64,000 bases of DNA from Paraburkholderia heleia NBRC 101817 (GCF_000739775.1 NZ_BBJH01000030.1:1-64000); one strand, 5' to 3'. Positions 53,443 through 62,062 are shown, numbered from the stretch's first letter. Notes: generated by a model from the sequence alone, not told the origin. Translations and numbers: made by a program.

Positions 53443-53475
53443 CGGGTCGCATCATCGAGCGACCCGCTTTGTTTT
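53443..53475. terminator. Bidirectional terminator between panE and the LysR gene
   Basis: A stem CGGGTCGC/GCGACCCG with an 8-nt loop. On the plus strand it is followed by CTTTGTTTT and on the minus strand by TTTGTTTTT. It serves the convergent panE and LysR genes. Confidence 0.82.
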
Positions 53476-53495
53476 GCAGAAGAAGGAAACGCGCG

Positions 53496-54620
53496 CTATT
53501 CGATGCGGGCGTGGGTGCGGGTCACCTGGAGCGGTGGCGGCGCATCGGCGCCGCGCAACGCGACACGCATCGGCGCGCCGCTCGAGCCTCGCATCGGCGC
53601 GCCGTCGATGGACGTTTCCGGCAGCGCTTCGCTATCCGGCGATGCGGCCTGTGCGTCAGCCCCCTCCGCGACTGCCCCCATGAACTGCGACCACGCCGCC
53701 TGAGCACAAGGCCGCAGCGAACGATGGCGACGCCGCACGAGCATCGTCGTCACGTTGACGACGGGATGCAGCAGGCGCGTAACGAGCGGCCCCGCGGGCA
53801 CGGGCCAGTGACACGTTGTTGCGTGCGCAACGTCGCCCGCGCGATGCGCATGCGCCCCGCGCGCGCCGTCCACGCACACCGGCAACACGCCGATGCCCAT
53901 GCCGAGCTGCGCCATGCGCGCCACGCCCGCCACGTGCGCGAACTCCTGCAGCGGCCTCCCCTCAGGCCGCAGACCGTCCAGCGCACGCATCACCGCGCCG
54001 CGGCAGCCCGCGTCACGATTGAGCGTAACGAGCGGTTCACGCGCGAGATCGTCCCATCTCAGCGCCCCCTGTAGCGCAAGCGGATGGTGGGCGGGCAAGA
54101 GCGCGCAAAGCGGCGTGGCCGAGAGCGGCTGCACATCGAGATTGCCGCTCGCGAACGGCACGCTTTCCGCGATCACGCCGAAGTCGACTTCGCCCTGCTC
54201 GACCGCCTGCAGCACGGACGCCTGCGGCAGGTCCTGCAGTTGCAGCGTGAGCGCAGGAAACGCCGCCGCGCACCGCGCGAGCGCGGCGGGCACCCAGGTT
54301 GACGAAAGGGCCGGGTTGCTCGCCACGAGCACCACGCCGCTATGCGCCTGGTGCGCGTCGCGGCCCTCGTTGAGCGCCATCTCGATCTCGTCGAGCAAGC
54401 GGCCGATCCGCCGCTCGAAGCCGCTGCCCGCGAGCGTGAGCTCGACCTGGCGCGTGGTACGGTCGAACAGCTTGAGCTCGACCGCTTCTTCCAGTTCGCG
54501 CACGCAGCGGCTCACCGCCGACTGCGTGAGCCCGAACTCGCGCGCGGCGCGCGTGAAACTGCGCGCCCGCGCCACCGCGACGAACACCTTGAGTTGCTGG
54601 AGCGATACGTTCATCGACAT
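53496..54620 (-). CDS. LysR-family regulator with extended C-terminus
   Basis: A 374-residue LysR protein, longer than the usual ~300. The HTH is at residues 1-65 (LQQLKVFVAVARARSFTRAAREFGLTQSAVSRCVRELE). The effector domain runs from about 95 to 310. The last ~55 residues are low complexity and contain a repeated GAPMR encoded by DNA repeats. It starts 16 bp after the stop of the OxlT-like MFS gene on the same strand, so it may be co-transcribed with it. The effector is unknown. Confidence 0.82.
   Translation of the reverse strand: MSMNVSLQQLKVFVAVARARSFTRAAREFGLTQSAVSRCVRELEEAVELKLFDRTTRQVELTLAGSGFERRIGRLLDEIEMALNEGRDAHQAHSGVVLVASNPALSSTWVPAALARCAAAFPALTLQLQDLPQASVLQAVEQGEVDFGVIAESVPFASGNLDVQPLSATPLCALLPAHHPLALQGALRWDDLAREPLVTLNRDAGCRGAVMRALDGLRPEGRPLQEFAHVAGVARMAQLGMGIGVLPVCVDGARGAHAHRAGDVAHATTCHWPVPAGPLVTRLLHPVVNVTTMLVRRRHRSLRPCAQAAWSQFMGAVAEGADAQAASPDSEALPETSIDGAPMRGSSGAPMRVALRGADAPPPLQVTRTHARIE
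53541..53604. repeat. Short tandem-like repeat in the LysR 3' end
   Basis: CGCATCGGCGCGCCG occurs exactly at 53566-53580 and 53590-53604, with a related copy starting at 53541. The spacing is about 25 bp. It encodes the GAPMR repetition in the protein tail. Confidence 0.75.
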
Positions 54621-54636
54621 GGCGGGCCCGCGCGCC

Positions 54637-55992
54637 TCATTCGCCGCTTTGGTTGGACCAGTGCGGCAACCCTGCGCCCGTATTCGTGGCGAGCGTCACG
54701 TTGGGCTCGTTGCCCGCTTCATTGCTGGCTTCGCTGCTCTGCTCGATCAGACGCTTGCGCATCGGTGCGAGGAAGAACTTGGCGCTCACGCCCGCCGCAA
54801 TCGTGATGACCGCAGCCGCGATGAACACCGCGCTCCAGCCGCCCGTGGCGGACAGTACGGAGGCCACCGGGACGAGCAGTGCGGCGGTGCCCTTGGCGGT
54901 GTACAGCGTGCCGGCGTTCGATGCAGCGTACTTGCTGCCGAAGGTGTCCGCGCAGATGGCCGGGAAGATCGAGAAGATCTCGCCCCAGAACAGGAAGATG
55001 AGCGCGGCGAAAGTCATGAACGCATAGGGGTTCGTGCCGAACTGCATCATGCCGAGCAGCGCGAGCCCTTCGCCCACGAAGATCAGGAACATCGCGTTCT
55101 CACGGCCGATCTTGTCGGAGATGAAGCCGCACAACGGACGCGTAAAGCCGTTGCAGATGTTGTCGATCGAGAGCGTGAGCGTGAGGAGCGGCAGCGTCAT
55201 GCCGAACACCGTCATCGGAATGCGGGCGAGGCCCCAGTCCTTCGCGATCGGCCCGATCTGCGCCGTTGCCATCAGGCCGCCGGCGGCCACCGCGACGAAG
55301 CAGACGTAGATCACCCAGAATACCGGCTGCTTGACCATTTGCCCCGGCGTATAGTCGACGCGCGAGACGAGACGACGGCCAGCCGCGGCTACGGGGCGCG
55401 TCACGGGCTTCACGAGCAGGAGCGAGAGCACGAGAATCGACACGCCCTGAAGCACGCCGAAGAAGAAGAACGTGTGCTCGTAGCCGGAACGCGTGATCAT
55501 GTTCGCAATCGGAATCACCGTCACGGCGGCACCGGCGCCGAAGCCCGCAGCCGTGAGGCCCGCGGCGAGGCCGCGGCGGTCCGGGAACCACTTGAGCGCG
55601 TTACCCACGCAGGTTCCGTACACGCCGCCCGCGCCGATGCCCGCGATCACGGCCGACACGTAGAGCATCGGCAGCGTCGTGACGTAGGAGTTGATCACCC
55701 AGGCGAGGCCCGCGCAAACCGCGCCGCCCGCCACGACCGGGCGCGGGCCGAACTTGTCGACGAGCCAGCCTTCCACCGGCACGAGCCAGGTCTCGGTCAG
55801 AATGAAAATCGAGAACGCCAGTTGAATCTCCGCCTGGCCCCAGTGGTGGCGCGAATTCATCGGCGCGACGAACAGCGTCCATGCGTATTGCAGATTGGCA
55901 ACGAGCGCCATGCATAGCATGCCCACCACCAGTTGAAACCAGCGGTTCGTCCAGAACGGACCGCTCTCGCTCCTCTGACCGATTGCATTCAT
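54637..55992 (-). CDS. OxlT-like oxalate/formate antiporter (MFS)
   Basis: A 451-residue inner-membrane MFS protein with 12 helices. The N-terminal RWFQLVVGMLCMALVANLQYAWTLFV, the WGQAEIQLAFSIFILTETW segment and GWLVDKFGPR (motif A) are typical of the oxalate:formate antiporter group, as is FIFLFWGEIFSIFPAICADTFG-like sequence in helix 9-10. It would exchange extracellular oxalate for formate. A CoA transferase of the Frc type lies 3.3 kb away, which supports the call. The ATG at 55992 has GGAG 8 nt upstream. Substrate not proven. Confidence 0.82.
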   Translation of the reverse strand: MNAIGQRSESGPFWTNRWFQLVVGMLCMALVANLQYAWTLFVAPMNSRHHWGQAEIQLAFSIFILTETWLVPVEGWLVDKFGPRPVVAGGAVCAGLAWVINSYVTTLPMLYVSAVIAGIGAGGVYGTCVGNALKWFPDRRGLAAGLTAAGFGAGAAVTVIPIANMITRSGYEHTFFFFGVLQGVSILVLSLLLVKPVTRPVAAAGRRLVSRVDYTPGQMVKQPVFWVIYVCFVAVAAGGLMATAQIGPIAKDWGLARIPMTVFGMTLPLLTLTLSIDNICNGFTRPLCGFISDKIGRENAMFLIFVGEGLALLGMMQFGTNPYAFMTFAALIFLFWGEIFSIFPAICADTFGSKYAASNAGTLYTAKGTAALLVPVASVLSATGGWSAVFIAAAVITIAAGVSAKFFLAPMRKRLIEQSSEASNEAGNEPNVTLATNTGAGLPHWSNQSGE

Positions 55993-56364
55993 ATCGCTTG
56001 TCTCCGCTATCTATTCATTGCAGCCTGCATGATTACGGGTCTGCATAAATTCAGGCTTATGGTTTTAGCTTTTCACTTCACCGCACTGTGTCTTTTATTC
56101 GCCGGTTGAATCAAAAAATCGAACGACAATTCGTCAATCCTCGTTCACCCTGGCATGACCTCCGACCCCTGAAAATCTCGTAAAACAAGGGCTTTTCTAC
56201 GCGTTGTCCCTTATGAACCCGTATTTCCGAGCGTTAACCCGAACATGGCTTCGAGTGTGTTGCACGGCATTCGGACTCCTTTCAACTTATGCTAGGGTGA
56301 TTGCTGAATTACTCACAATTAAAGTTTGTTATTATGTGGATTCAGTATCCTTTATGGTTCGGCC
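55993..56364. other. Divergent promoter region between the OxlT-like and LysR genes
   Basis: A 372-bp non-coding, AT-rich spacer between two divergent genes. It probably carries LysR-type T-N11-A sites, for example in the stretch 56290-56330, but I could not settle on one. Confidence 0.5.
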
Positions 56365-57309
56365 ATGACGATGCGAAACGCCACGCTGCGCCAGCTCAAG
56401 GTCTTCGAGACCGTGGCGCGCCACCTCAGTTTCTCGCGTGCCGCGGAGGAGCTGCATCTCACCCAGCCGGCCGTTTCCACGCAGGTTCGGCAGCTCGAAG
56501 ATCACGCAGGCCTGCCGCTCTTCGAGCAGCTCGGCAAGAAGATCTATCTCACGCCCGCGGGCACGGAGATGCTGCACTACAGCCGCGCGATCATGCAGCA
56601 GTTCCACGAAGTGGACGAGGCGATGAGCCAGCTAAAAGGCGTCTCGGGCGGCAAGCTCAACGTCGCCGTCATTAGCGCCGGCGATTACTTCTTCCCGCGT
56701 CTGCTGGCCGAGTTCACGCGCCGCTACAAGGGCGTCGCACTCAATCTCTCCGTGCACAACCGTGAGCAGCTGCTTCAGCAGCTCGCCACCAACCAGACCG
56801 ATCTCGCCGTGATGGTTCGTCCCCCGCACGCAACCGACGCCATCAACGAGCCGTTTGCGCCGCACCCGTACGTGATCGTTGCGGCGCCCACGCATCCACT
56901 CGCCAGCAAGCGCGCGATCAAGCTCAGCACGCTCGCCAACGAGGCGTTCATCGTGCGCGAGCGCGGCTCGGACACGTGGAACTCGATGGAAGAAGGCTTC
57001 GCCGGCAAGATCACGAACCTGAAGATCGCCATGGAGATCCAGAGCACCGAGACGATCAAGCAGGCCGTCATCGCGGGCATGGGCATCGCCTTTCTTTCGG
57101 CGCACACCATCAGCCTCGAACTGCAGGTCGGTCACCTCACCGTGCTCGACGTCGAAGGCTTCCCGGTGATGCTCAACTGGTACGTCGTGCACCGGAAAAA
57201 CAAGCGCCTGCCGCCCGTCGCGCTCGCGTTCAAGCGCTTCCTCATGGAGGAAGGCGCAGCGCTCATCGAGAACATTACGAAAGTGTCAGAAGCGAGCTTG
57301 CATAAGTAA
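56365..57309 (+). CDS. LysR-family regulator, CbbR-like
   Basis: A 314-residue LysR protein from the ATG at 56365 (another possible ATG lies 6 nt later). The HTH is LRQLKVFETVARHLSFSRAAEELHLTQPAVSTQVRQLE, and the effector domain (KLNVAVISAGDYFFPRLLAEF, MGIAFLSAHTISLEL) is like that of CbbR/RbcR proteins. It is divergent from the OxlT-like transporter gene and is its most likely regulator. No Calvin-cycle genes are near. Confidence 0.87.
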   Translation: MTMRNATLRQLKVFETVARHLSFSRAAEELHLTQPAVSTQVRQLEDHAGLPLFEQLGKKIYLTPAGTEMLHYSRAIMQQFHEVDEAMSQLKGVSGGKLNVAVISAGDYFFPRLLAEFTRRYKGVALNLSVHNREQLLQQLATNQTDLAVMVRPPHATDAINEPFAPHPYVIVAAPTHPLASKRAIKLSTLANEAFIVRERGSDTWNSMEEGFAGKITNLKIAMEIQSTETIKQAVIAGMGIAFLSAHTISLELQVGHLTVLDVEGFPVMLNWYVVHRKNKRLPPVALAFKRFLMEEGAALIENITKVSEASLHK

Positions 57310-57455
57310 GGTTTGATGGCTGCACCACAAATCATCAGGCGTGACTAATCATTCGCGTCGTATTGCGCGTTCTGTCGTTGTCCCCTGGGTCCGTAAATGG
57401 TCTCTGGCGTTGCCACCTTCGTCGGTGGCAGCGCGCACGATAATTCGGGACGACG

Positions 57456-58430
57456 TCAGTGCGGCCCCTGCCGCTGACGCAGCGCGCCGCCCCGGCTGCG
57501 CCGCCGCCGTGGCAAGTCCTGCGACGCGTGATGACCCGCGCGCCCGCCGCCGCCATGAGGCGTGTCGCCAACGGCCAGCCAGGGCGGGGCGAACGCGCCG
57601 CTGCCGCAGGCCGCGACCAGCATTTCATCCGGCACACCCGCAAAACTTGCATTGAATGTCGTGCTGAAGGGCTCGCGTGGCGGTGACGCTTCGACGGCGC
57701 CGGCGCGTGCGAGCCGCGGTCGCCGGGCGCCGCTCATGAGCCGCGCGCCCAGCGCCGCGCACAGCACGCTCGCCGCGACCAGCACGGAGATTTCGAAATC
57801 GGACGAAGCACGGGCGCTCAGGAATCCATAGCCGAGCGCCGCGCCTAGCAGCAGCGCCATCACATGCATGATGCGGTCGCCGCGGCCGAACGGCACGCGC
57901 CTGCGCACCGCGCGGCTCGCTTGCGCGCCGCGGCTGAACAGGCTCAGCGCGCCGCCCGTCAGCATGGCGCCGGTCGCCGCCGCGACGAACAGCGCCACAC
58001 GTTCGCCAGCACTGCGCTCGGGCTGCAATACGTAGCCAACGAACTCGCCGATCAGGACACACGCGCCCGATACACCACCCAGCAGCGCCGCCGTCCGCGC
58101 GCTTAGCGTGAGGTCGCGTCGGCCCGCAAGGCACAAACCGCCCAGCACGCCGACTTCCACCGCGACCGTCGCGTCGGGCGCGTGCATCCAGCCCGCAGCG
58201 ATTACGCCGGGCGGCACGGTCAGTAGCAATGCGAACGAAATGGCAAAGGCGAGCCGACGCTTGTGCGACGCACCAGCACGCCTCGCGCAGCGCGTCGCGG
58301 CACGAGAACGCGACAAACGCCAGGCACGCACCGGCGCGAGCGCCGCCAATTGTGCAAATGCACAACCGAGCCATGCGAACAGCGCGCCGGCGGCCAACCA
58401 CGCCAGTTCGCCAGCCAGTTGCTCCGGCAT
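57456..58430 (-). CDS. Hypothetical multi-span membrane protein
   Basis: A 324-residue protein with about seven hydrophobic segments (residues ~8-30, 58-80, 88-103, 113-133, 145-163, 188-205, 212-230). The last ~30 residues are Gly/Arg/His-rich. It starts with ATG at 58430, and AGGAGGAGAG lies just upstream, a very strong site. It begins 51 bp after the FAA-hydrolase stop, so it is probably the third gene of an frc-FAAH operon. I do not recognise the family. Confidence 0.65.
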   Translation of the reverse strand: MPEQLAGELAWLAAGALFAWLGCAFAQLAALAPVRAWRLSRSRAATRCARRAGASHKRRLAFAISFALLLTVPPGVIAAGWMHAPDATVAVEVGVLGGLCLAGRRDLTLSARTAALLGGVSGACVLIGEFVGYVLQPERSAGERVALFVAAATGAMLTGGALSLFSRGAQASRAVRRRVPFGRGDRIMHVMALLLGAALGYGFLSARASSDFEISVLVAASVLCAALGARLMSGARRPRLARAGAVEASPPREPFSTTFNASFAGVPDEMLVAACGSGAFAPPWLAVGDTPHGGGGRAGHHASQDLPRRRRSRGGALRQRQGPH

Positions 58431-58481
58431 CTCTCCTCCTCGCGCGGCATCGCTGCCGCGCGCGTCTTTAGTTTCAGGCCG

Positions 58482-59294
58482 TCACGCCGAGCCTTCTACG
58501 GCAGCGAGCGACTCGATCTGCACCGAAGCGTCGCCCAGCGCATTGCTCAAGGTACCGATCCCATCGATGGTGACCTCGACCGTTGCGCCATCAACGATCG
58601 AGCCTACGCCGAGCGAGGTGCCGCACGCGATCACGTCGCCCGGTTCGAGCGTCAGGTCCTGCGAAATGAGGCTCACCTGCTGTGCCGGCGAAAACACCAT
58701 GTCGTCGAGCGGATAATTCTGCCGCTCCACGCCATCGAGTTTCGTGACGACGCGTGCACGCCGCCAGTCGAACCCGGAAACGATAGCCGGGCCGAGACAA
58801 CAGAACGTATCGAAACCTTTGGCGCGGCACCATTGCGGAAAGTGCGGATTCTCGGCGATGAGGCCCGCGGCCGTGACGTCATTGACGATCGTGTAGCCGA
58901 AGATCGCCGACTCGGCTTCCTCGACGCCCGCATCGCGGCAGCGCTTGCCGATCACGATGCCGAGTTCGCCTTCGAAGACGATTTTTCCCGCATAGTGAGC
59001 AGGACGCCGAATCAATTCCGAAGACCCGATCACCGAAGCCGCCGGCTTGATCAGAAAAAGCGGGTGCGACGGCACCGGTTTTTCGAGTTTCGCGGCGAGC
59101 GCGTGAAAATTGTTCCAGAGCGCAACCACCTTGCCGGGCGCACAGGGCGCAAGCGGCGTGAGCGCGCGCAGCGACAGCACCGCGCCGGTGGGCACCGGCT
59201 GATCGAGCCCTTCGTATTCGTGCAGGTAACCGTTCTCGACGCGGCCGAACACGATGCTGCCGTCGCTCGCCATCAAACGCATCCACGTTTCCAT
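58482..59294 (-). CDS. Fumarylacetoacetate hydrolase-family protein
   Basis: A 270-residue FAH-fold enzyme. The N-terminal subdomain is followed by LIKPAASVIG and the metal-binding segment FEGELGIVIGK, with Glu ligands. The Asp in GYTIVNDVTA and the C-terminal LTLEPGDVIACGTSLGVG complete the fold. Members hydrolyse C-C bonds in, or decarboxylate, acyl-pyruvates and related ketoacids. GGAGG lies 5 nt before the ATG. It follows frc by 15 bp in one operon, an unusual partner for a CoA transferase. Substrate unknown. Confidence 0.85.
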   Translation of the reverse strand: METWMRLMASDGSIVFGRVENGYLHEYEGLDQPVPTGAVLSLRALTPLAPCAPGKVVALWNNFHALAAKLEKPVPSHPLFLIKPAASVIGSSELIRRPAHYAGKIVFEGELGIVIGKRCRDAGVEEAESAIFGYTIVNDVTAAGLIAENPHFPQWCRAKGFDTFCCLGPAIVSGFDWRRARVVTKLDGVERQNYPLDDMVFSPAQQVSLISQDLTLEPGDVIACGTSLGVGSIVDGATVEVTIDGIGTLSNALGDASVQIESLAAVEGSA

Positions 59295-59309
59295 GTTTCC
59301 TCCCTGGTT

Positions 59310-60557
59310 TCAGACGGCGCCAGAAGCGCGCAGCGAGTGGATCTCGTCCTTCGTGTAGCCGAATTCGGCGAGCACTTCGTCGGTGTGTTCGCCCAACATC
59401 GGCGAACGCGTGACTTCGGTCGGGCTGTCCGAGAGCTTGATCGGATTGCCCACCGTGAGGTACTTGCCCCGCACCGGGTGATCCACCTCGACGATCGTGC
59501 CGCTCGCGCGCAGCGATTCGTCGCTGGCGATCTCCTTCATCGAGAGAATCGGGCCGCACGGAATGTCGTAACGGTTGAGCACGGCCATCGCGTCGAACTT
59601 CGTGCGATGCATGGTCCAGTGCTCGATCTCGTCGAAGATCGCCTTCAGGCGCGGCAGGCGCGCATTCGGCGTGGCGTAGTCCGGGTCGTCGATCCACTCC
59701 TCCCGCCCGATCAGCTTGCAGATGCGGTCCCAGACGGGCGCCTGCGCGATGAAGTAGATATAGGCGTTCGGATCGGTCTCCCAACCCTTGCACTTGAGAA
59801 TCCAGCCCGGCTGGCCGCCGCCGGACGCATTGCCGGCGCGCGGCACGGCCTCGCCGAAGCCTTCGTTGGGATACTGCGGGTACTCCTTCATGACGCCGGT
59901 GCGCTCGAGCCGCTGCTGGTCGCGCAACTTCACGCGGCACAGGTTGAGTACGCCGTCCTGCATGGCCGCGAGCACCTTCTGGCCGCGCCCCGTATGCGTG
60001 CGCTGATAGAGCGCCGTGACAATGCCGAGCGCGAGATGCAGGCCCGTGCCACTGTCACCGATCTGCGCGCCGGAGACGACCGGCGGGCCGTCGTCGAAGC
60101 CCGTCGTCGACGCTGCGCCGCCCACGCACTGCGCGACGTTCTCGTAGACCTTGCAGTCTTCATACGGACCGGGGCCGAAGCCCTTCACCGAGGCGACGAT
60201 CATGCGCGGGTTCAGCGTCTGGATACGTTCCCAGCTGAAACCCATGCGCTCGAGCGCGCCCGGCGCGAAGTTTTCGACCAGCACGTCGCAGTCGCGAATG
60301 AGCCGCTCCAGCACGCGCTTGCCTTGCGGGTTTTTCGTGTCTAGCGTGAGCGAACGCTTGTTGCCGTTGAGCATCGTGAAGTAGAGGCTGTCCGCATCCG
60401 GCAGGTCGCGCAGCTGCTCCCGCGTGATGTCACCGGCGCCTGTGCGCTCTACCTTGATCACGTCCGCGCCGAACCAGGCGAGCAGTTGCGTGCAGGTGGG
60501 TCCCGACTGCACGTGCGTGAAATCGAGGATGCGCACGCCGTTCAATGCCTTGCCCAT
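59310..60557 (-). CDS. frc: Formyl-CoA:oxalate CoA-transferase-type protein (class III CoA transferase)
   Basis: A 415-residue class III CoA transferase. The catalytic Asp is D168 in SGAQIGDSGTG, matching D169 of Oxalobacter FRC. The N-terminus (LDFTHVQSGPTCTQLLAWFGADVIKVE) and the glycine loop GNASGGGQPGW agree with true FRC. It would move CoA from formyl-CoA (or succinyl-CoA) to oxalate. Oxalyl-CoA decarboxylase (oxc) is absent from the window, so a different acid is possible. It heads the frc-FAAH operon. A 17-bp motif shared with the GntR promoter lies 113 bp upstream. Confidence 0.85.
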   Translation of the reverse strand: MGKALNGVRILDFTHVQSGPTCTQLLAWFGADVIKVERTGAGDITREQLRDLPDADSLYFTMLNGNKRSLTLDTKNPQGKRVLERLIRDCDVLVENFAPGALERMGFSWERIQTLNPRMIVASVKGFGPGPYEDCKVYENVAQCVGGAASTTGFDDGPPVVSGAQIGDSGTGLHLALGIVTALYQRTHTGRGQKVLAAMQDGVLNLCRVKLRDQQRLERTGVMKEYPQYPNEGFGEAVPRAGNASGGGQPGWILKCKGWETDPNAYIYFIAQAPVWDRICKLIGREEWIDDPDYATPNARLPRLKAIFDEIEHWTMHRTKFDAMAVLNRYDIPCGPILSMKEIASDESLRASGTIVEVDHPVRGKYLTVGNPIKLSDSPTEVTRSPMLGEHTDEVLAEFGYTKDEIHSLRASGAV

Positions 60558-60669
60558 GTCATGTCTCCTTATCTAATCGTGGCCGGGCGAGTTTTCGAAA
60601 ATCGGTGGGGTTGCGTGGGCAGAGGCGTTTCGCGCGGTGGCGCGTCATCTGCGTCCTTGAACAATACGG

Positions 60670-60686
60670 TATGTGATATATCAGAA
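60670..60686. promoter_or_regulatory. Candidate GntR operator upstream of frc
   Basis: GTATGTGATATATCAGA is identical, on the same strand, to 62041-62057. The core TGATATATCA is a perfect palindrome, as expected for a dimeric FadR-type GntR regulator. It is 113 bp upstream of the frc start and probably links frc to the regulator at 61024-61752. Confidence 0.7.
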
Positions 60687-60953
60687 CGAGGCAAGAGGGA
60701 AATTGCCTATCGGGAATGCCATTAGAATCGCGTCGAAGCCTTATCCAGCATGGTCTTCACGCAAGTTCGACAGTATTGACGCACCGCACACAAGGGAAAA
60801 CCCCGAGCATGGAGCACGTCTGATATGCCAGATTCCGTGTGAAGGATGGTTGCAAGTGCGCGATTTGATCAGGGGTGCCAGGGGTTGATGCGCATAAAGT
60901 CGGCTGACGCACGCCGGTCAGCGGATGCGTCGTAGACGGGCGCCAAGGGCCGT

Positions 60954-60994
60954 CAACGTAAAACGGGAGACCTTTGGTCTCCCGTTTTACGTTG
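60954..60994 (-). terminator. Long-stem terminator of the gntR gene
   Basis: A perfect 19-bp inverted repeat with only a 3-nt loop, arms CAACGTAAAACGGGAGACC and its complement. It lies 30 bp beyond the gntR stop. T-rich bases flank the stem on both strands, so it may act in both directions. Confidence 0.82.
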
Positions 60995-61023
60995 AATGCG
61001 CGGCACCTGCCGCCGCGTCTGCG

Positions 61024-61752
61024 TCAATCCAGAAAATCGCAGTTCTTCTCGACATAGGCCGCGAGATCGAGCGAATGCTGGCGCACGAGCTTTTCCGCCA
61101 GTTCGGTATCGCGCTTCTCCAGCGCCTCGATAATGCGCAGATGGTCGACGATCGAGCGCGAAGCCCGGTCGCTCTGCGAAATCGTCATGCGGCGAATGGC
61201 GCGCACGTGCACGAAGATGTTTTTTATGGTGTCGAGGATGATCTGCGAGCGGGAAAGCTCGACGATCGCCTGGTGGAACGCGATGTTGGCGTCCGAGTAC
61301 TCGGCGATGTGTTCGGCGGGCGTGCTGTCGCGGAAGTCGTCGAACATATGGCGCAGACGCGCGATTTCCGCGTCGGTGGCGTGGATGGTAGCGAGGCGCG
61401 CGGCCATGCTTTCGAGCGCCGCCCACATCTGGATCATCTCCACAATCTCGCGCTTGCTCTTGCGCACGATATAGATGCCGCGACGCGGCACCATGCGCAG
61501 GAAGCCTTCCTGCTCGAGCAGCGTCATGGCCTCGCGCACCGGCGTGCGGCTCACCCCGAGCGATTCGCTCAGCACGCGCTCGTCGAGCCGGATTTCCTCG
61601 CGCGATTGGTAGATGTCGGCGTCGGCAATGGCCTGGCGGAGCATGGCGTAAGCCTGATCGCGCAGGCTCAGCGTGGCGTTGATGGGCTGCAGCGCCAGCT
61701 TGAGCGGCGCCGCTTCCCGGCTTGCTACAACTTCAGTTTGTTCTGACGACAT
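61024..61752 (-). CDS. GntR-family regulator, FadR/FCD subfamily
   Basis: A 242-residue regulator. The winged helix is at about residues 30-95 (LRDQAYAMLRQAIADADIY, LSESLGVSRTPVREAMTLLEQEGFL). The helical FCD effector domain is at about 100-230, with probable metal/ligand residues in ANIAFHQAIVELS and the His near its end. The ATG at 61752 has GAGG 6 nt upstream and overlaps the preceding small ORF by 20 bp. The shared palindrome suggests it controls itself and the frc operon, perhaps responding to oxalate or the FAAH substrate. Confidence 0.88.
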   Translation of the reverse strand: MSSEQTEVVASREAAPLKLALQPINATLSLRDQAYAMLRQAIADADIYQSREEIRLDERVLSESLGVSRTPVREAMTLLEQEGFLRMVPRRGIYIVRKSKREIVEMIQMWAALESMAARLATIHATDAEIARLRHMFDDFRDSTPAEHIAEYSDANIAFHQAIVELSRSQIILDTIKNIFVHVRAIRRMTISQSDRASRSIVDHLRIIEALEKRDTELAEKLVRQHSLDLAAYVEKNCDFLD

Positions 61753-61969
61753 TGATTACCTCTTTTCCGACCTGCGGACGGATTCGCGGACCGAATTGTG
61801 CACGACGAACGGCCCTGGCGCGCGGCGCTTCACCCAAACCAACGTACCGGCCATGCTGCGCGGCCTGCTCAATGGCAGACTGCGGCAGCCACCTGGCGAT
61901 CATGACCGTAGCAGCGGCACCCAGACCCACAACCGCTGCACCAAACAGTGCGAGAGAAACGAAATCCAT
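61733..61969 (-). CDS. Small predicted membrane protein ahead of gntR
   Basis: A 78-residue ORF. The N-terminal segment MDFVSLALFGAAVVGLGAAA with the following hydrophobic residues forms one predicted membrane helix (about 4-26). The rest is basic, with RARAVRRAQFGPRIRP. GGAG lies 7 nt before the ATG, which supports translation. Its 3' end overlaps the gntR start by 20 bp, so it may couple gntR translation. A hairpin precedes its SD. No family recognised. It could be a regulatory leader ORF rather than a functional protein. Confidence 0.5.
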   Translation of the reverse strand: MDFVSLALFGAAVVGLGAAATVMIARWLPQSAIEQAAQHGRYVGLGEAPRARAVRRAQFGPRIRPQVGKEVINVVRTN

Positions 61970-61981
61970 TTGAAGCTCCGC

Positions 61982-62010
61982 ATGATTGAGTAATTGAATA
62001 ACTCAATCAT
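61982..62010 (-). promoter_or_regulatory. Inverted repeat in the 5' leader of the small ORF-gntR unit
   Basis: Perfect 10-bp arms ATGATTGAGT/ACTCAATCAT with a 9-nt AT-rich loop. It ends just before the SD of the small ORF. It could be an RNA hairpin that gates translation or a second protein-binding site. Confidence 0.6.
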
Positions 62011-62038
62011 ATGCTGCGTCGCGACAAAAATCAATATT

Positions 62039-62062
62039 CTGTATGTGATATATCAGATACAG
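62039..62062. promoter_or_regulatory. Near-perfect 24-bp palindromic operator of the gntR unit
   Basis: Arms CTGTAT and ATACAG enclose the palindromic core TGATATATCA. Only the two bases flanking the core break the symmetry. 17 bp of it recur exactly upstream of frc. It is probably the high-affinity autoregulatory site of the GntR protein. Confidence 0.72.

Larger units (their letters stand above)
60558..61023. other. Spacer upstream of frc
   Basis: A 466-bp non-coding region that carries the frc promoter, the 17-bp motif shared with the gntR upstream region, and the terminator of gntR (both annotated separately). No credible gene. Confidence 0.6.
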
